The notes beneath the pieces were generated by a model, which saw nothing but the letters and a program-made list of their open reading frames with translations, did no database searches and was not told where the DNA came from. From contig CAYQLC010000005.1 of the NCBI GenBank assembly GCA_964418325.1, forward strand, positions 1 to 64,000: a stretch of DNA of 64,000 nucleotides, in the 5' to 3' direction. Numbering within the stretch: the first letter of the stretch is position 1; each line of letters begins with the position of its first letter. Made by a program: the position numbers and the translations under genes. The DNA comes from IMCC26077 sp964418325 (GTDB lineage Bacteria > Actinomycetota > Actinomycetes > Nanopelagicales > Nanopelagicaceae). Positions 26,668 to 35,269 of the stretch are shown here, in pieces.

Positions 26668-27048
26668 TCAGTGGGGACGGACTAACCGGCGATAAGCGAG
26701 CATCTCGCCTATCAGCCACCCCGTTGCTGTGGCGAAGGCAACACCCGCAAACCACGGTCGATCGATCGATGTTCGTGAGAGCGCAATCATAAAGCCGGCC
26801 ATACCAATCAACTTAGTCAGGAAGCTCAATGCAACAAATGCGAAGGTCAACCGCGGATCAAGGGTGCGCGTTGTTGCAGCGATGATCAGGTGAATTATGA
26901 AGAATAGAAGCACGACAACAAGCGCAGCCAAACCAGCGAAGAGCCCTCGTGCGCCCACTGCGATAGCAGCGAGGATGGTGCCACCAATTCCGATAACGAG
27001 CGCAGGAATAATCGCACCTTTAAGAAATAGAGCCGGGTAATTAATCAT
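26668..27048 (-). CDS. AtpI-like membrane protein of the atp operon
   Basis: A 126-residue protein with four hydrophobic segments (about residues 8-30, 34-56, 68-90 and 97-115). It ends EMLAYRRLVRPH. Size, topology and position directly ahead of atpB match the AtpI-like gene of actinobacteria (Rv1303 position in Mycobacterium tuberculosis), probably an assembly factor. With the AtpZ-like gene downstream, this operon has two such small proteins. The start overlaps the wecA stop by 4 bp. Confidence 0.8.
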   Translation of the reverse strand: MINYPALFLKGAIIPALVIGIGGTILAAIAVGARGLFAGLAALVVVLLFFIIHLIIAATTRTLDPRLTFAFVALSFLTKLIGMAGFMIALSRTSIDRPWFAGVAFATATGWLIGEMLAYRRLVRPH

Positions 27049-28157
27049 CGATGTACGGAGTCTGTCTGCTTAGTCGGGCGCGCACCGATGGGCCGCAAGG
27101 TGAGTATGAGAATCGGGACGAGAAGAGCAAGAGAGAGCAGGAGATTGATGCGCCATGAGATAAATGCTGATGCGGAAACGGGAGCTGCAACGAGCAATGT
27201 CCATAGATACATCATGAATGTTGCGCTTCGTTGCGAATGGCCTTTTGCTAAAAGACGATGGTGCAGGTGTCCCATATCTGGTGCGAAGGGTGAACGGCCA
27301 GCGCGAGTGCGTCGAATAATTGCGAGCAGTAAGTCAATTAGCGGTATGGCTAGAACTGCAAATGGCAGCAAGAGTGGAACAAGGGTTGGTGCAAGATTCT
27401 GAGATGCAATCGCATTGGCATCAATTTGACCTGTAAGGGTTATCGCTGCAACTCCGAGCAAAAGTCCAAGGAGCATTGAACCTGAATCACCCATAAAAAT
27501 ACGTGCCGGATAAGCATTATGTGGCAAGAAACCTAGACAAGCACCCAACATGATTGCAGTCACTAGTGATGGTGCACCTGCGCGATCAAAGTTATAAACG
27601 ACTGAGAGTAAATAAGCGAAAGCAAAGAAAGACCCCGCTGCAATTGCCACGATTCCGGCGGCAAGACCATCTAATCCATCAATGAAATTCACTGCATTGA
27701 TTGTCACAAGAATAATAAGAATTGTGACAAGTTGTCCTAAAGATGTGGGCAGCATCGTCACACCATTGAGCGGAAGCCAGAGTAATTGCACTCCAAAGTT
27801 GACCAAAATTGCAGCAGCCAAAGTTTGACCTGCAAGTTTGGTGATTGCATCCAACCCCCATTTGTCATCGATAACACCTAGAATGCAAATGACCGTTGCT
27901 GCGATGCAAATGCCGCGAATCTGCTGATCTTGGAGAAAAGCCTTACTCAACAACTTAAGTTGGGATGCAATCAAAAGTCCCAACATGATGGCAAGCCAGA
28001 TAGCAACTCCGCCCCAGCGAGGCGTGACCTCTTTATGGACATCTCTGGAGCGAACTTCCGCCACCGCACCAAATTTAATCGCGGCAATGCGCGCAAAAGG
28101 AGTGAGTAGATAGACAAATATTCCGGTGATTAATAAGACTAAAAGGTGCTCACGCAT
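27045..28157 (-). CDS. wecA: Polyprenyl-phosphate sugar-1-phosphate transferase (WecA/Rfe type)
   Basis: A 370-residue polytopic enzyme of the MraY/WecA family that moves a sugar-1-phosphate, usually GlcNAc-1-P, from UDP-sugar to a polyprenyl phosphate and starts cell-wall linker or glycan synthesis. Seen: the catalytic motif NFIDGLDGLAAG, FMGDSGSMLLG and the cytoplasmic HLHHRLLAKGHS loop that distinguishes WecA from MraY. About eleven hydrophobic segments are visible. In Mycobacterium tuberculosis rfe occupies the same place upstream of the atp genes. The start adjoins the glyA stop. Confidence 0.92.
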   Translation of the reverse strand: MREHLLVLLITGIFVYLLTPFARIAAIKFGAVAEVRSRDVHKEVTPRWGGVAIWLAIMLGLLIASQLKLLSKAFLQDQQIRGICIAATVICILGVIDDKWGLDAITKLAGQTLAAAILVNFGVQLLWLPLNGVTMLPTSLGQLVTILIILVTINAVNFIDGLDGLAAGIVAIAAGSFFAFAYLLSVVYNFDRAGAPSLVTAIMLGACLGFLPHNAYPARIFMGDSGSMLLGLLLGVAAITLTGQIDANAIASQNLAPTLVPLLLPFAVLAIPLIDLLLAIIRRTRAGRSPFAPDMGHLHHRLLAKGHSQRSATFMMYLWTLLVAAPVSASAFISWRINLLLSLALLVPILILTLRPIGARPTKQTDSVHR

Positions 28158-29428
28158 TAGTTTTCAGGGTAAACGGGAAAGCGCCTGCACAATTCCTTTA
28201 CCTCGCCAGATATCTTTGCCGCCGCCGCTGGCTCTTTTATCGCTTTAGCGATGAGAGCAGCGATAGTTCTCATCTCGCCAACGCCCATGCCCTGAGTCGT
28301 TACCGAGGGACTACCAACGCGAATTCCGCTGGTAATTGATGGTGGTTGCGGATCAAAAGGAATCGAATTCTTATTGAGCGTAATGCCAGCAAGACCACAA
28401 CGCTCGTCTGCCTCTTTTCCAGTGACTCCTAAAGCCTGGACATCGATAAGCGCCAAGTGAGTTTGAGTGCCACCGGAGACCGCTCGCATTCCCTCATCAA
28501 CCAATCCAGCCGCGAGCGCCTGCGCATTGATAATCACATCTTTTGCGTATTTCCGATAACTAGGTTGTAAACACTCTTTGAGAGCAACCGCTTTGGCAGC
28601 AACCGCACTCATGATGGGACCGCCCTGCATTCCAGGAAAGACCGCTTTATCGATAGCTGCGCCATGCTCTGCTTTTGCCAGAATCATTCCACCTCGAGGA
28701 CCACGCAAAACTTTATGCGTGGTAAAGGAGACGACATCTGCATAAGGCACCGGCGATGGAATTGCTTTACCAGCGACTAGACCGATGAAATGCGCAGCAT
28801 CAACCCACATAATTGCGCCCACTTCATCGCAAATCTCACGCACCCGTTTGAAATCAATAAGACTTGGATAAGCGGTCGCACCGCTACAAATCATCTTCGG
28901 CTTATGCTTGATCGCAAGATCGCGCAATTCGTCGTAATCAATTAATTCAGTATCTTGTCGGACACCGTATGACTCGACGTTAAACCATTTCCCAGAGAAA
29001 TTCACTTTCGAGCCATGAGTTAAATGGCCGCCGTGTGGCAATGACATCGCTAAGACGGTATCGCCCGGCTTGGTAAACGCTTGATAAACAGCGACGTTCG
29101 CACTTGCCCCGGAGTGCGGTTGTAAGTTTGCATGATCTGCCCCGAATAACTCTTTGGCGCGAGCAATAGCTATCTCTTCGACTTTGTCGACCTCTTCGCA
29201 TCCACCGTAATATCGCTTGCCTGGGTAACCTTCGGCATATTTATTTGAGAGCGTTGAACCGAGAGCGGCAAGGACAGCTGGCGAAGTGAAGTTCTCGCTT
29301 GCGATTAGCTGCAAGCCATTTCGTTCACGCTCAAGCTCAGAAATGAGAATCGCTGCGACCTCTGGATCTTGCGACTCCAGCGCTTCGTAGCTCGCTCCGT
29401 AATACTTGGCGCTCAACGTAACCTCCAT
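28157..29428 (-). CDS. glyA: Serine hydroxymethyltransferase
   Basis: A 423-residue PLP enzyme that converts serine and tetrahydrofolate to glycine and methylene-THF. The PLP lysine is in VSFTTHKVLRGPRGG, and the early block GLQLIASENFTS and the loop YAEGYPGKRYYGG are diagnostic. The ATG at 29428 is chosen: it gives the family length, avoids overlap with the upstream tsaC-like gene and has AGGGG four bases before it. It is part of the long collinear block from argS to atpC. Confidence 0.97.
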   Translation of the reverse strand: MEVTLSAKYYGASYEALESQDPEVAAILISELERERNGLQLIASENFTSPAVLAALGSTLSNKYAEGYPGKRYYGGCEEVDKVEEIAIARAKELFGADHANLQPHSGASANVAVYQAFTKPGDTVLAMSLPHGGHLTHGSKVNFSGKWFNVESYGVRQDTELIDYDELRDLAIKHKPKMICSGATAYPSLIDFKRVREICDEVGAIMWVDAAHFIGLVAGKAIPSPVPYADVVSFTTHKVLRGPRGGMILAKAEHGAAIDKAVFPGMQGGPIMSAVAAKAVALKECLQPSYRKYAKDVIINAQALAAGLVDEGMRAVSGGTQTHLALIDVQALGVTGKEADERCGLAGITLNKNSIPFDPQPPSITSGIRVGSPSVTTQGMGVGEMRTIAALIAKAIKEPAAAAKISGEVKELCRRFPVYPEN

Positions 29429-29456
29429 GCCCCTGTCAAAGAAGAGTGACGAGAAT

Positions 29457-30101
29457 CTATCCCACATCCTGACTTATCTCAGGCCATGCTTGGCGAAGGC
29501 TCGCGATATCGATAGCTCCTTGGCGAATCACCCTAGGTGGCTTAGCTGTGCAATCCACCACAGTGCTCAAAGCCTGGGCTGGAATCTCGCCTCCATCAAA
29601 GATCAAGTCGAGATGCGAACCAAAGACCTCATTAATAAGCATGGGTTGGGCAAAGGAGGCTCGACCTGCAAGCGCTGCACCAGCAACAGCAAGCGGTCCA
29701 GTTTCATTGAGCAGATTAATGGCGAATTCAGAGTTCGGCACTCGAACTGCCACTTGATCAAGCAGGCGTTCATCACCCAAGTCCCAGGTCAGAGCAGGGT
29801 GTGGAGCTAAGTAGAGGGTCAACAGCCCCGGCCAGAATGAATTCATCAATGCTTGGGCTGCTTCAGAGATATCCCGAGTAATTCCAACAATTCGATTCTT
29901 ATCGCCAATCATTACTGACGCCGCCTGACCTGACGGATCATTACGGAGCAAATGGAGTGAGCTCACTGCCATGTGATTGAAAGCGTCTGTCGCAAACACA
30001 TATCCACTATCAATTGGCAGCGCAATGACATTCCCAGATCTGATCTCGCGGAGAGCGCGATCTATTGCTGCAGGATTTGCAATATCTACTAACTCTGCCA
30101 T
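29457..30101 (-). CDS. TsaC/Sua5/YciO-fold protein with degenerate catalytic motifs
   Basis: A 214-residue protein in the position always held by the threonylcarbamoyl-AMP synthase gene (between prmC and glyA). The fold is recognisable from PIDSGYVFATDAF (29-41), FWPGLLTLYLAP and the end PPRVIRQGAI. The usual lysine/arginine motif after the PTDTVYG strand (KGRP...KP type) is replaced by LRNDPSGQAAS (52-62). The SANxSG motif is replaced by GAALAGRAS (141-149). In the known enzymes these residues bind ATP, bicarbonate and threonine, so activity is doubtful. It is adjacent to prmC with a one-base overlap. Confidence 0.75.
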   Translation of the reverse strand: MAELVDIANPAAIDRALREIRSGNVIALPIDSGYVFATDAFNHMAVSSLHLLRNDPSGQAASVMIGDKNRIVGITRDISEAAQALMNSFWPGLLTLYLAPHPALTWDLGDERLLDQVAVRVPNSEFAINLLNETGPLAVAGAALAGRASFAQPMLINEVFGSHLDLIFDGGEIPAQALSTVVDCTAKPPRVIRQGAIDIASLRQAWPEISQDVG

Positions 30102-30925
30102 TACTTACGTACTCCGCTACTAAATCGAGGTCGAATGTTCAAATCATAGTGAAGTTGTACTTCGGAGAAGGCATCTGAAAGATATTGACCGATACGTTCA
30201 CCATGGCTTTCATGATGCTCTAAGGCGAGGAAGCCTCCATGTTTGAGCGCTCGAGCCGCGGCATCTATGAAGCGCTCTGGAATCTCCATCCCACTTGTTC
30301 CACCAAACAACGCCTCAGCTGGCTCGAATTTCTGCACTTCATCTACAAGAACCTGTGCATCAGGAATGTAGGGAGGATTGGCTATGACCGCATCAAAATA
30401 CTCGTTGCGTTCAAAGTGAGAAACGTCAGATTGAATCAGCTCGATATTTGGACTTAGCTTTGTAACATTTTTCATTAACCAACTAAATGCAAGATCTGAG
30501 TTTTCTAACGCGGAGACTTGGGCGCCTGGAACTTCACTCGCGATAGCAATCGCTAGCGCGCCAGAGCCTGCACCAAGATCAAGAACGCGCGGGTTCGTGA
30601 GATTTTTGATTTTCTCCAGCACCACATCAACTAAAGATTCACTCTCCGGACGTGGAATTAAGACCCCTGGTCCTACTTCAAGGGTGAGATCGCGAAAGTA
30701 GGTCCGACCAATAATGTATTGAATTGGCTCGGCTGATTTTCGTCGCGCTATCCATGCTCGGAATTGGTTTATTTGCTCATTAGTGAATTCATCTTCAAGA
30801 ACTACTCGTGTTCTTGATAAACCGGTTGCCTCTGCGAGTAAGAGTAGTGAGTCGAGCGCGGGGTCGATAGTCAGATCGCGTAACTCTGCCGTCGCCCAGT
30901 TCAATAACTCTCGAGCGTTAGACAT
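30101..30925 (-). CDS. prmC: Release factor glutamine methyltransferase PrmC
   Basis: A 274-residue SAM-dependent enzyme that methylates the GGQ glutamine of RF1 and RF2. The SAM motif is DLGAGSGALAIA (G118-G122 core), and the glutamine-binding NPPY is at 183-186. The N-terminal helical domain contacts the release factor. The ATG at 30925 (MSNARELL) leaves 4 bp after the prfA stop. An upstream in-frame start overlaps prfA and is less likely. Coupling with prfA is classical. Confidence 0.94.
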   Translation of the reverse strand: MSNARELLNWATAELRDLTIDPALDSLLLLAEATGLSRTRVVLEDEFTNEQINQFRAWIARRKSAEPIQYIIGRTYFRDLTLEVGPGVLIPRPESESLVDVVLEKIKNLTNPRVLDLGAGSGALAIAIASEVPGAQVSALENSDLAFSWLMKNVTKLSPNIELIQSDVSHFERNEYFDAVIANPPYIPDAQVLVDEVQKFEPAEALFGGTSGMEIPERFIDAAARALKHGGFLALEHHESHGERIGQYLSDAFSEVQLHYDLNIRPRFSSGVRK

Positions 30926-30929
30926 TCCA

Positions 30930-32027
30930 TCAACCAGCTGCAAGCCGGCTTGCCTTATCGGCATCTATAAGTGCTTGGATTACCGGATCTAATTCACCAT
31001 CAAGCACTATATTGAGATTATTCGCTTTGAAATTCACCCGGTGATCACTCAGTCGATTTTCGGGGAAGTTGTAGGTACGAATCCGTTCACTTCGATCCAC
31101 TGTTCGCACTTGGCTTTTGCGTTCTGCAGCGGCCGCTGCTTCCTGAGCCTCTACTGCAGCAGCAAGCAAACGTGCCCGCAAAATTCGTAGCGCTGACTCT
31201 TTGTTCTGGAGTTGGCTCTTCTCGTTCTGACAGGAAACCACGATTCCGGTAGGAACGTGCGTTAGGCGAACGGCGCTATCGGTGGTGTTAACGCTCTGGC
31301 CACCCGGACCGCTCGAACGGTAAACATCCACTCGAACATCGTTCATATTTAATTCAACATCAATTTCGTCTGCTTCGGGGAGGACTAGAACTCCTGCAGC
31401 AGATGTATGAATTCGTCCCTGGGATTCCGTCTCCGGTACCCGTTGTACTCGATGAACGCCACCTTCAAATTTCAATTTCGCATAAGGGGCGCGACCTGGT
31501 TCTGGGACCCCTTTACTCTTAATAGCGATAGAGACATCTTTATAGCCTCCTAAATCGCTCTCTGTTGCATCGATGATTTCTGCTTTCCACCCTTGAGTCT
31601 CGGCATACCGCAAATACATTCTCAGGAGATCTCCGGCAAAGAGCGCTGACTCTTCGCCACCTGCTCCCGCTTTAATCTCGACGATGACATCGCGATCATC
31701 ATTAGGGTCTCGAGGCAGCAATAACTCTTCGAGCGCTTTGGCCGCAATTGACTCAGCCTCTTCGAGCGCCGGGATCTCTCCTGCGAACGAAGGATCTTCC
31801 TTAGCTAGGTCGCGGGCTGCAAGAAGATCATCATTTGCTGCGCGCCATCTTTTAAATCCGGCGACAATCGGACCCAGCTGGGCATATCGCTTACCTAATT
31901 GGCGAGCTTTTCCGCTATCCCCATGAATCGTTGGGTCGGCAAGTTGCGCTTCAATCGTTGCATGCTCAGCAACGAGATCATCTGCACTGGCAAATCGATC
32001 ACTAGCTGATTGTGCTGCTGAACTCAT
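30930..32027 (-). CDS. prfA: Peptide chain release factor 1
   Basis: A 365-residue RF1 that releases protein at UAA and UAG. The GGQ loop reads SSGPGGQSVNTTDSA. The codon-recognition tripeptide in RVPETESQGRIHTSA is PET, fitting the PxT rule of RF1. The ATG at 32027 (MSSAAQSAS) is chosen over one 33 bp upstream, which would run into the terminator hairpin between rpmE and prfA. prmC follows at 4 bp. Confidence 0.96.
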   Translation of the reverse strand: MSSAAQSASDRFASADDLVAEHATIEAQLADPTIHGDSGKARQLGKRYAQLGPIVAGFKRWRAANDDLLAARDLAKEDPSFAGEIPALEEAESIAAKALEELLLPRDPNDDRDVIVEIKAGAGGEESALFAGDLLRMYLRYAETQGWKAEIIDATESDLGGYKDVSIAIKSKGVPEPGRAPYAKLKFEGGVHRVQRVPETESQGRIHTSAAGVLVLPEADEIDVELNMNDVRVDVYRSSGPGGQSVNTTDSAVRLTHVPTGIVVSCQNEKSQLQNKESALRILRARLLAAAVEAQEAAAAAERKSQVRTVDRSERIRTYNFPENRLSDHRVNFKANNLNIVLDGELDPVIQALIDADKASRLAAG

Positions 32028-32047
32028 CGCTTCCGCGCTCCTCCAAT

Positions 32048-32089
32048 TAAAAAACCGCACCCGCCTGTGGAGACAGGCTTAGGTGCGGT
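32048..32089 (-). terminator. Rho-independent terminator after rpmE
   Basis: On the minus strand an 8-bp stem ACCGCACC/GGTGCGGT (32089-32082 with 32061-32054) encloses a second stem CCTGT/ACAGG and is followed at once by a run of T (32053-32048). It lies 10 bp past the rpmE stop and 21 bp before the prfA start, so it separates rho-rpmE from prfA-prmC, at least partly. Confidence 0.85.
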
Positions 32090-32099
32090 CTTAGCAAAG

Positions 32100-32318
32100 T
32101 TACTTTTTGTTAGCTGATTTCTTCAAACGCTCTTCGAATCGGGCGACGCGTCCACCAGTATCGAGGATGCGCTGCTTTCCGGTGTAGAACGGATGGCATA
32201 CCGAGCAGACATCAACGGAAATCGCACCATTCTTTGCGGTTGAGCGGGTGGTAAATGTTTCGCCACATGAGCACGAGACGGTGGTCTCGACATACTCTGG
32301 ATGAATCTCAGCCTTCAT
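32100..32318 (-). CDS. rpmE: Ribosomal protein L31, zinc form
   Basis: A 72-residue large-subunit protein. It keeps the zinc-binding cysteines in SCSCGETF and CSVCHPFYTG, so it is the C+ type, which also serves as a zinc store. The basic tail ends KKSANKK. It follows rho on the same strand, as in most actinobacteria, and is followed by a strong terminator. Confidence 0.96.
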   Translation of the reverse strand: MKAEIHPEYVETTVSCSCGETFTTRSTAKNGAISVDVCSVCHPFYTGKQRILDTGGRVARFEERLKKSANKK

Positions 32319-32443
32319 AATTCATGCTCCATTTCATAGTCGCTGGGTCGAGTGGAGCTTTCGCTGCCAATCTCGGGAACCAGCAATCACGGACTTGCCT
32401 AGAGGAAAAGAGTACCGAGGAGTTCGCTATTGGGCTAATCCCC

Positions 32444-34099
32444 TTATTTATCGCCGTCAGTACCTGGACCAACGGTGGTCTTTTGAACCTGCATCAAGAA
32501 TTCGACGTTGGACTTGGTGCCCTTCATCTTCTCAAGAAGAAGCTCTAGCGCTTGTTGTGGATCCAGCGCGTGTAGCACGCGACGAAGCTTCCACACGATA
32601 TTCAATTCCTCAGCCCCCATGAGAATCTCTTCTTTACGGGTACCCGATGCATCAACATCAACTGCTGGGAAGATTCGCTTATCTGCCATACGGCGATCAA
32701 GCTTAAGTTCCATATTTCCAGTTCCCTTGAACTCTTCAAAGATCACTTCATCCATGCGGGAACCGGTATCGATAAGAGCAGTTGCAAGAATGGTCAATGA
32801 ACCACCATCTTCAATATTACGGGCGGCACCAAAGAATTTCTTTGGTGGATAGAGGGCTGCTGAGTCAACACCGCCAGAGAGGATTCGGCCGCTGGCTGGA
32901 GCAGCAATGTTGTAGGCACGACCAAGACGAGTAATCGAGTCAAGAAGCACGACGACATCGTGGCCTAATTCGACCAAACGTTTTGCTCTCTCGATTGCCA
33001 ACTCTGCAACCATCGTGTGATCTTCAGCGGGACGATCGAAAGTGGATGAGATGACCTCGCCCTTCACTGATCGCTGCATGTCGGTAACTTCTTCAGGACG
33101 TTCATCAACGAGCACCACCATTAAGTGACACTCTGGATTGTTGGTCGTAATTGCATTAGCAATCGACTGCAGGACCATTGTTTTACCGGCTTTAGGTGGC
33201 GAAACAATCAAACCGCGCTGACCTTTACCGATTGGTGCAATGAGATCGATAACCCGAGTGGTGAGCACATTGGGTTGGGTCTCAAGTCGAAGACGCTCTT
33301 GCGGATAGAGCGGAGTGAGCTTGTTAAATTCGACGCGGTCACGCGACTCCTCTGGATCCATTCCATTAATGGTGTCTAAACGAATGAGCGCATTGAATTT
33401 CTCACGTCGTTCGCCTTCGCGTGGCTCGCGAACTGCACCCGTGATGACATCCCCTTTACGGAGCGCATATCGACGAACCTGTTGCATAGAGACGTAGACA
33501 TCGTTTGGACTTGGCAGGTAACCAGCGGTACGCACGAAGGCGTAGTTCTCCAAGATATCGAGTAAGCCACCAACGGGAATGAGCACATCATCTTCGCGGA
33601 TTGTCATATCGCGCTCGCCGCGCTCGCCACGATCTCCGCGGTTGCGGTCGCGACCCCGGTCACGGTCACGGTCACGGTGACGATCTCGTCGACCGCCATC
33701 GCGGTCGCCCCGGTCGCCTCGGTCGTTACGAGCTCCACGATCATTGCGCTCTGACTGCTCAGAGCTGCTCTCTGAATCGCTCTCGCCAGACTCATCATCT
33801 TCCGAATCAGAGTTATCAGCCGTGTCGGAACTTTCAGAATTCTGATTGCGCCCCTGATTTCGCTCGCGACGGCGCTCCTCGCGTTCTTGTTGTCGCTCTA
33901 ATTGACGCGCCTCTTTCTCTTTTGCTGCCGCCGCACGATTGGCAGCTTGGAGGTCGGCAATCGCCTGCACTAAGTCGCCTTTGGCGAGTTTTGCGGCGCC
34001 ATCAATACCCAGTTGGGTGGCGACTTTGCGGAGCTCAGGCAGGAGCATGGCGGATAGATCTCCAGCTGGCTTTGCCTTACGAGTACTTACTTCACTCAC
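32444..34099 (-). CDS. rho: Transcription termination factor Rho
   Basis: A 551-residue hexameric RNA helicase. The ATPase core has Walker A SPPKAGKTM and the Q-loop/R-loop segments LLDSITRLGRAYN and GSLTILATALIDTGSRMDE. Between the N-terminal helical domain and the RNA-binding domain lies an Arg/Asp/Glu-rich low-complexity insert (about residues 75-165) with RDRDRDRGRDRNRGDRG, an actinobacterial feature. The DNA there has repeated GGTCAC hexamers. The 240-bp region upstream holds repeated sequence blocks that may serve autoregulation. Confidence 0.97.
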   Translation of the reverse strand: MSEVSTRKAKPAGDLSAMLLPELRKVATQLGIDGAAKLAKGDLVQAIADLQAANRAAAAKEKEARQLERQQEREERRRERNQGRNQNSESSDTADNSDSEDDESGESDSESSSEQSERNDRGARNDRGDRGDRDGGRRDRHRDRDRDRGRDRNRGDRGERGERDMTIREDDVLIPVGGLLDILENYAFVRTAGYLPSPNDVYVSMQQVRRYALRKGDVITGAVREPREGERREKFNALIRLDTINGMDPEESRDRVEFNKLTPLYPQERLRLETQPNVLTTRVIDLIAPIGKGQRGLIVSPPKAGKTMVLQSIANAITTNNPECHLMVVLVDERPEEVTDMQRSVKGEVISSTFDRPAEDHTMVAELAIERAKRLVELGHDVVVLLDSITRLGRAYNIAAPASGRILSGGVDSAALYPPKKFFGAARNIEDGGSLTILATALIDTGSRMDEVIFEEFKGTGNMELKLDRRMADKRIFPAVDVDASGTRKEEILMGAEELNIVWKLRRVLHALDPQQALELLLEKMKGTKSNVEFLMQVQKTTVGPGTDGDK

Positions 34100-34109
34100 T
34101 ATGCCTCAT

Positions 34110-34195
34110 TCATGTTGATTTCGTAACGCACATCGTGTGCGCCATTGATGTATCTCGCCTCTTGCCAACTCTGCAGCTATGTCACGTTGATTTCG
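34110..34195 (-). promoter_or_regulatory. Paired 14-bp repeats upstream of rho
   Basis: TCATGTTGATTTCG (34110-34123) and TCACGTTGATTTCG (34182-34195) differ at one base, are in the same orientation and lie 72 bp apart, just ahead of the rho ATG at 34099. Further upstream is a perfect inverted repeat GGGGATCAATCCCC (34248-34261). The 34100-34339 stretch has no gene. Direct involvement in rho control is inference. Confidence 0.4.
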
Positions 34196-34339
34196 CATTT
34201 CATAAAGTAATTGGGAAGGAAATCAATGAAGCGCTGTGTGGATGGTCGGGGATCAATCCCCTAGCGAGGCTCAAGAGTAACACCCTGGTCTGGGGCCTGT
34301 GCAAATCGAGGATGGCCCCTGTTCGCGGCAAATCAGGCG

Positions 34340-35269
34340 TTACCCGTTAAATACGTGGGCCCCTTGGGCGCTAACCCCGACTATTTGGCTGGTGAACGCC
34401 CCCTCGCCTGCGCGGGCGATCTCTTGTGCATCTGCCACTGTTCCGTAGTGGAGTGCGAGCACAGTTGGACCAGAACCTGAGATAAATGCAGCAACACCAG
34501 CTTCGCGCAAAGTGCTCATTAGTTCATAACTCTTAGGCATCTGACTTTGGCGATAGAACTGATGTATTCGATCTTCCGTTCCCGCAAAAAGCAACTCAGG
34601 CTTTCGCGAGAGCGCTTCAACCATCAAAGTGCTGCGCGAGATGTTCACTGCAGCATCAATATGCGGAACCGTCTCCGGTAATAGTGCGCGCGCTTTCTTC
34701 GTGGCAACTTCTCCAGATTTCTTAGGAATAAAAGTTATTGCCATGATTCGAAGATCGACCGGAATAGATATCGCTCTTCCAGAACCATCTTCCACCCATG
34801 CAATGGTCGCGCCACCTAAAAATGCCGCTGCAACATTATCGGGATGACCTTCAATTTCGGTTGCCAGTGCCAGCAGATCCTTATCGTTGAGTCGCTCTGT
34901 TCCTGAGATGACCAAGGAGCGCGCCAGGACTAATCCACCAATGATTGCGCTGGATGAAGATCCCAAACCTCTGCCATGAGGAATGGCATTGAGCGCACGT
35001 AGCGCCAATCCGCGAGGGCGGCCACCCATGTGATCAAATGCCGCATTCATCGAAGAAACAACAAGATTCTTCTCATCTTTACGTAACGTTTCAGCGCCTT
35101 CGCCGGCAATCTCTACATCTAAACCCGGCTCATCAAGAACTTGTGCGGCGTAACCATCATAAATTTCGAGCGCCAGACCCAAACAATCAAATCCAGCACC
35201 TAGGTTTGCACTTGTTGCAGGAACGCGAATTGTGACTGGCGTGGCGCGAAATGTTGGGCGAGAGACCAT
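34340..35269 (-). CDS. thrB: Homoserine kinase
   Basis: A 309-residue GHMP kinase that phosphorylates homoserine for threonine synthesis. The ATP loop is PHGRGLGSSSSAIIGG, and the N-terminal substrate motif is VPATSANLGAGFDCLG. The C-terminal FISGSGPTVLAL closes the site. It overlaps thrC by one base and forms the last gene of hom-thrC-thrB. Confidence 0.96.
   Translation of the reverse strand: MVSRPTFRATPVTIRVPATSANLGAGFDCLGLALEIYDGYAAQVLDEPGLDVEIAGEGAETLRKDEKNLVVSSMNAAFDHMGGRPRGLALRALNAIPHGRGLGSSSSAIIGGLVLARSLVISGTERLNDKDLLALATEIEGHPDNVAAAFLGGATIAWVEDGSGRAISIPVDLRIMAITFIPKKSGEVATKKARALLPETVPHIDAAVNISRSTLMVEALSRKPELLFAGTEDRIHQFYRQSQMPKSYELMSTLREAGVAAFISGSGPTVLALHYGTVADAQEIARAGEGAFTSQIVGVSAQGAHVFNG

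Noticed and set aside
30930..32027. RF1 with altered stop-codon specificity (PET motif)
   Set aside because: The tripeptide still fits the PxT pattern of RF1, so no change in specificity can be argued.
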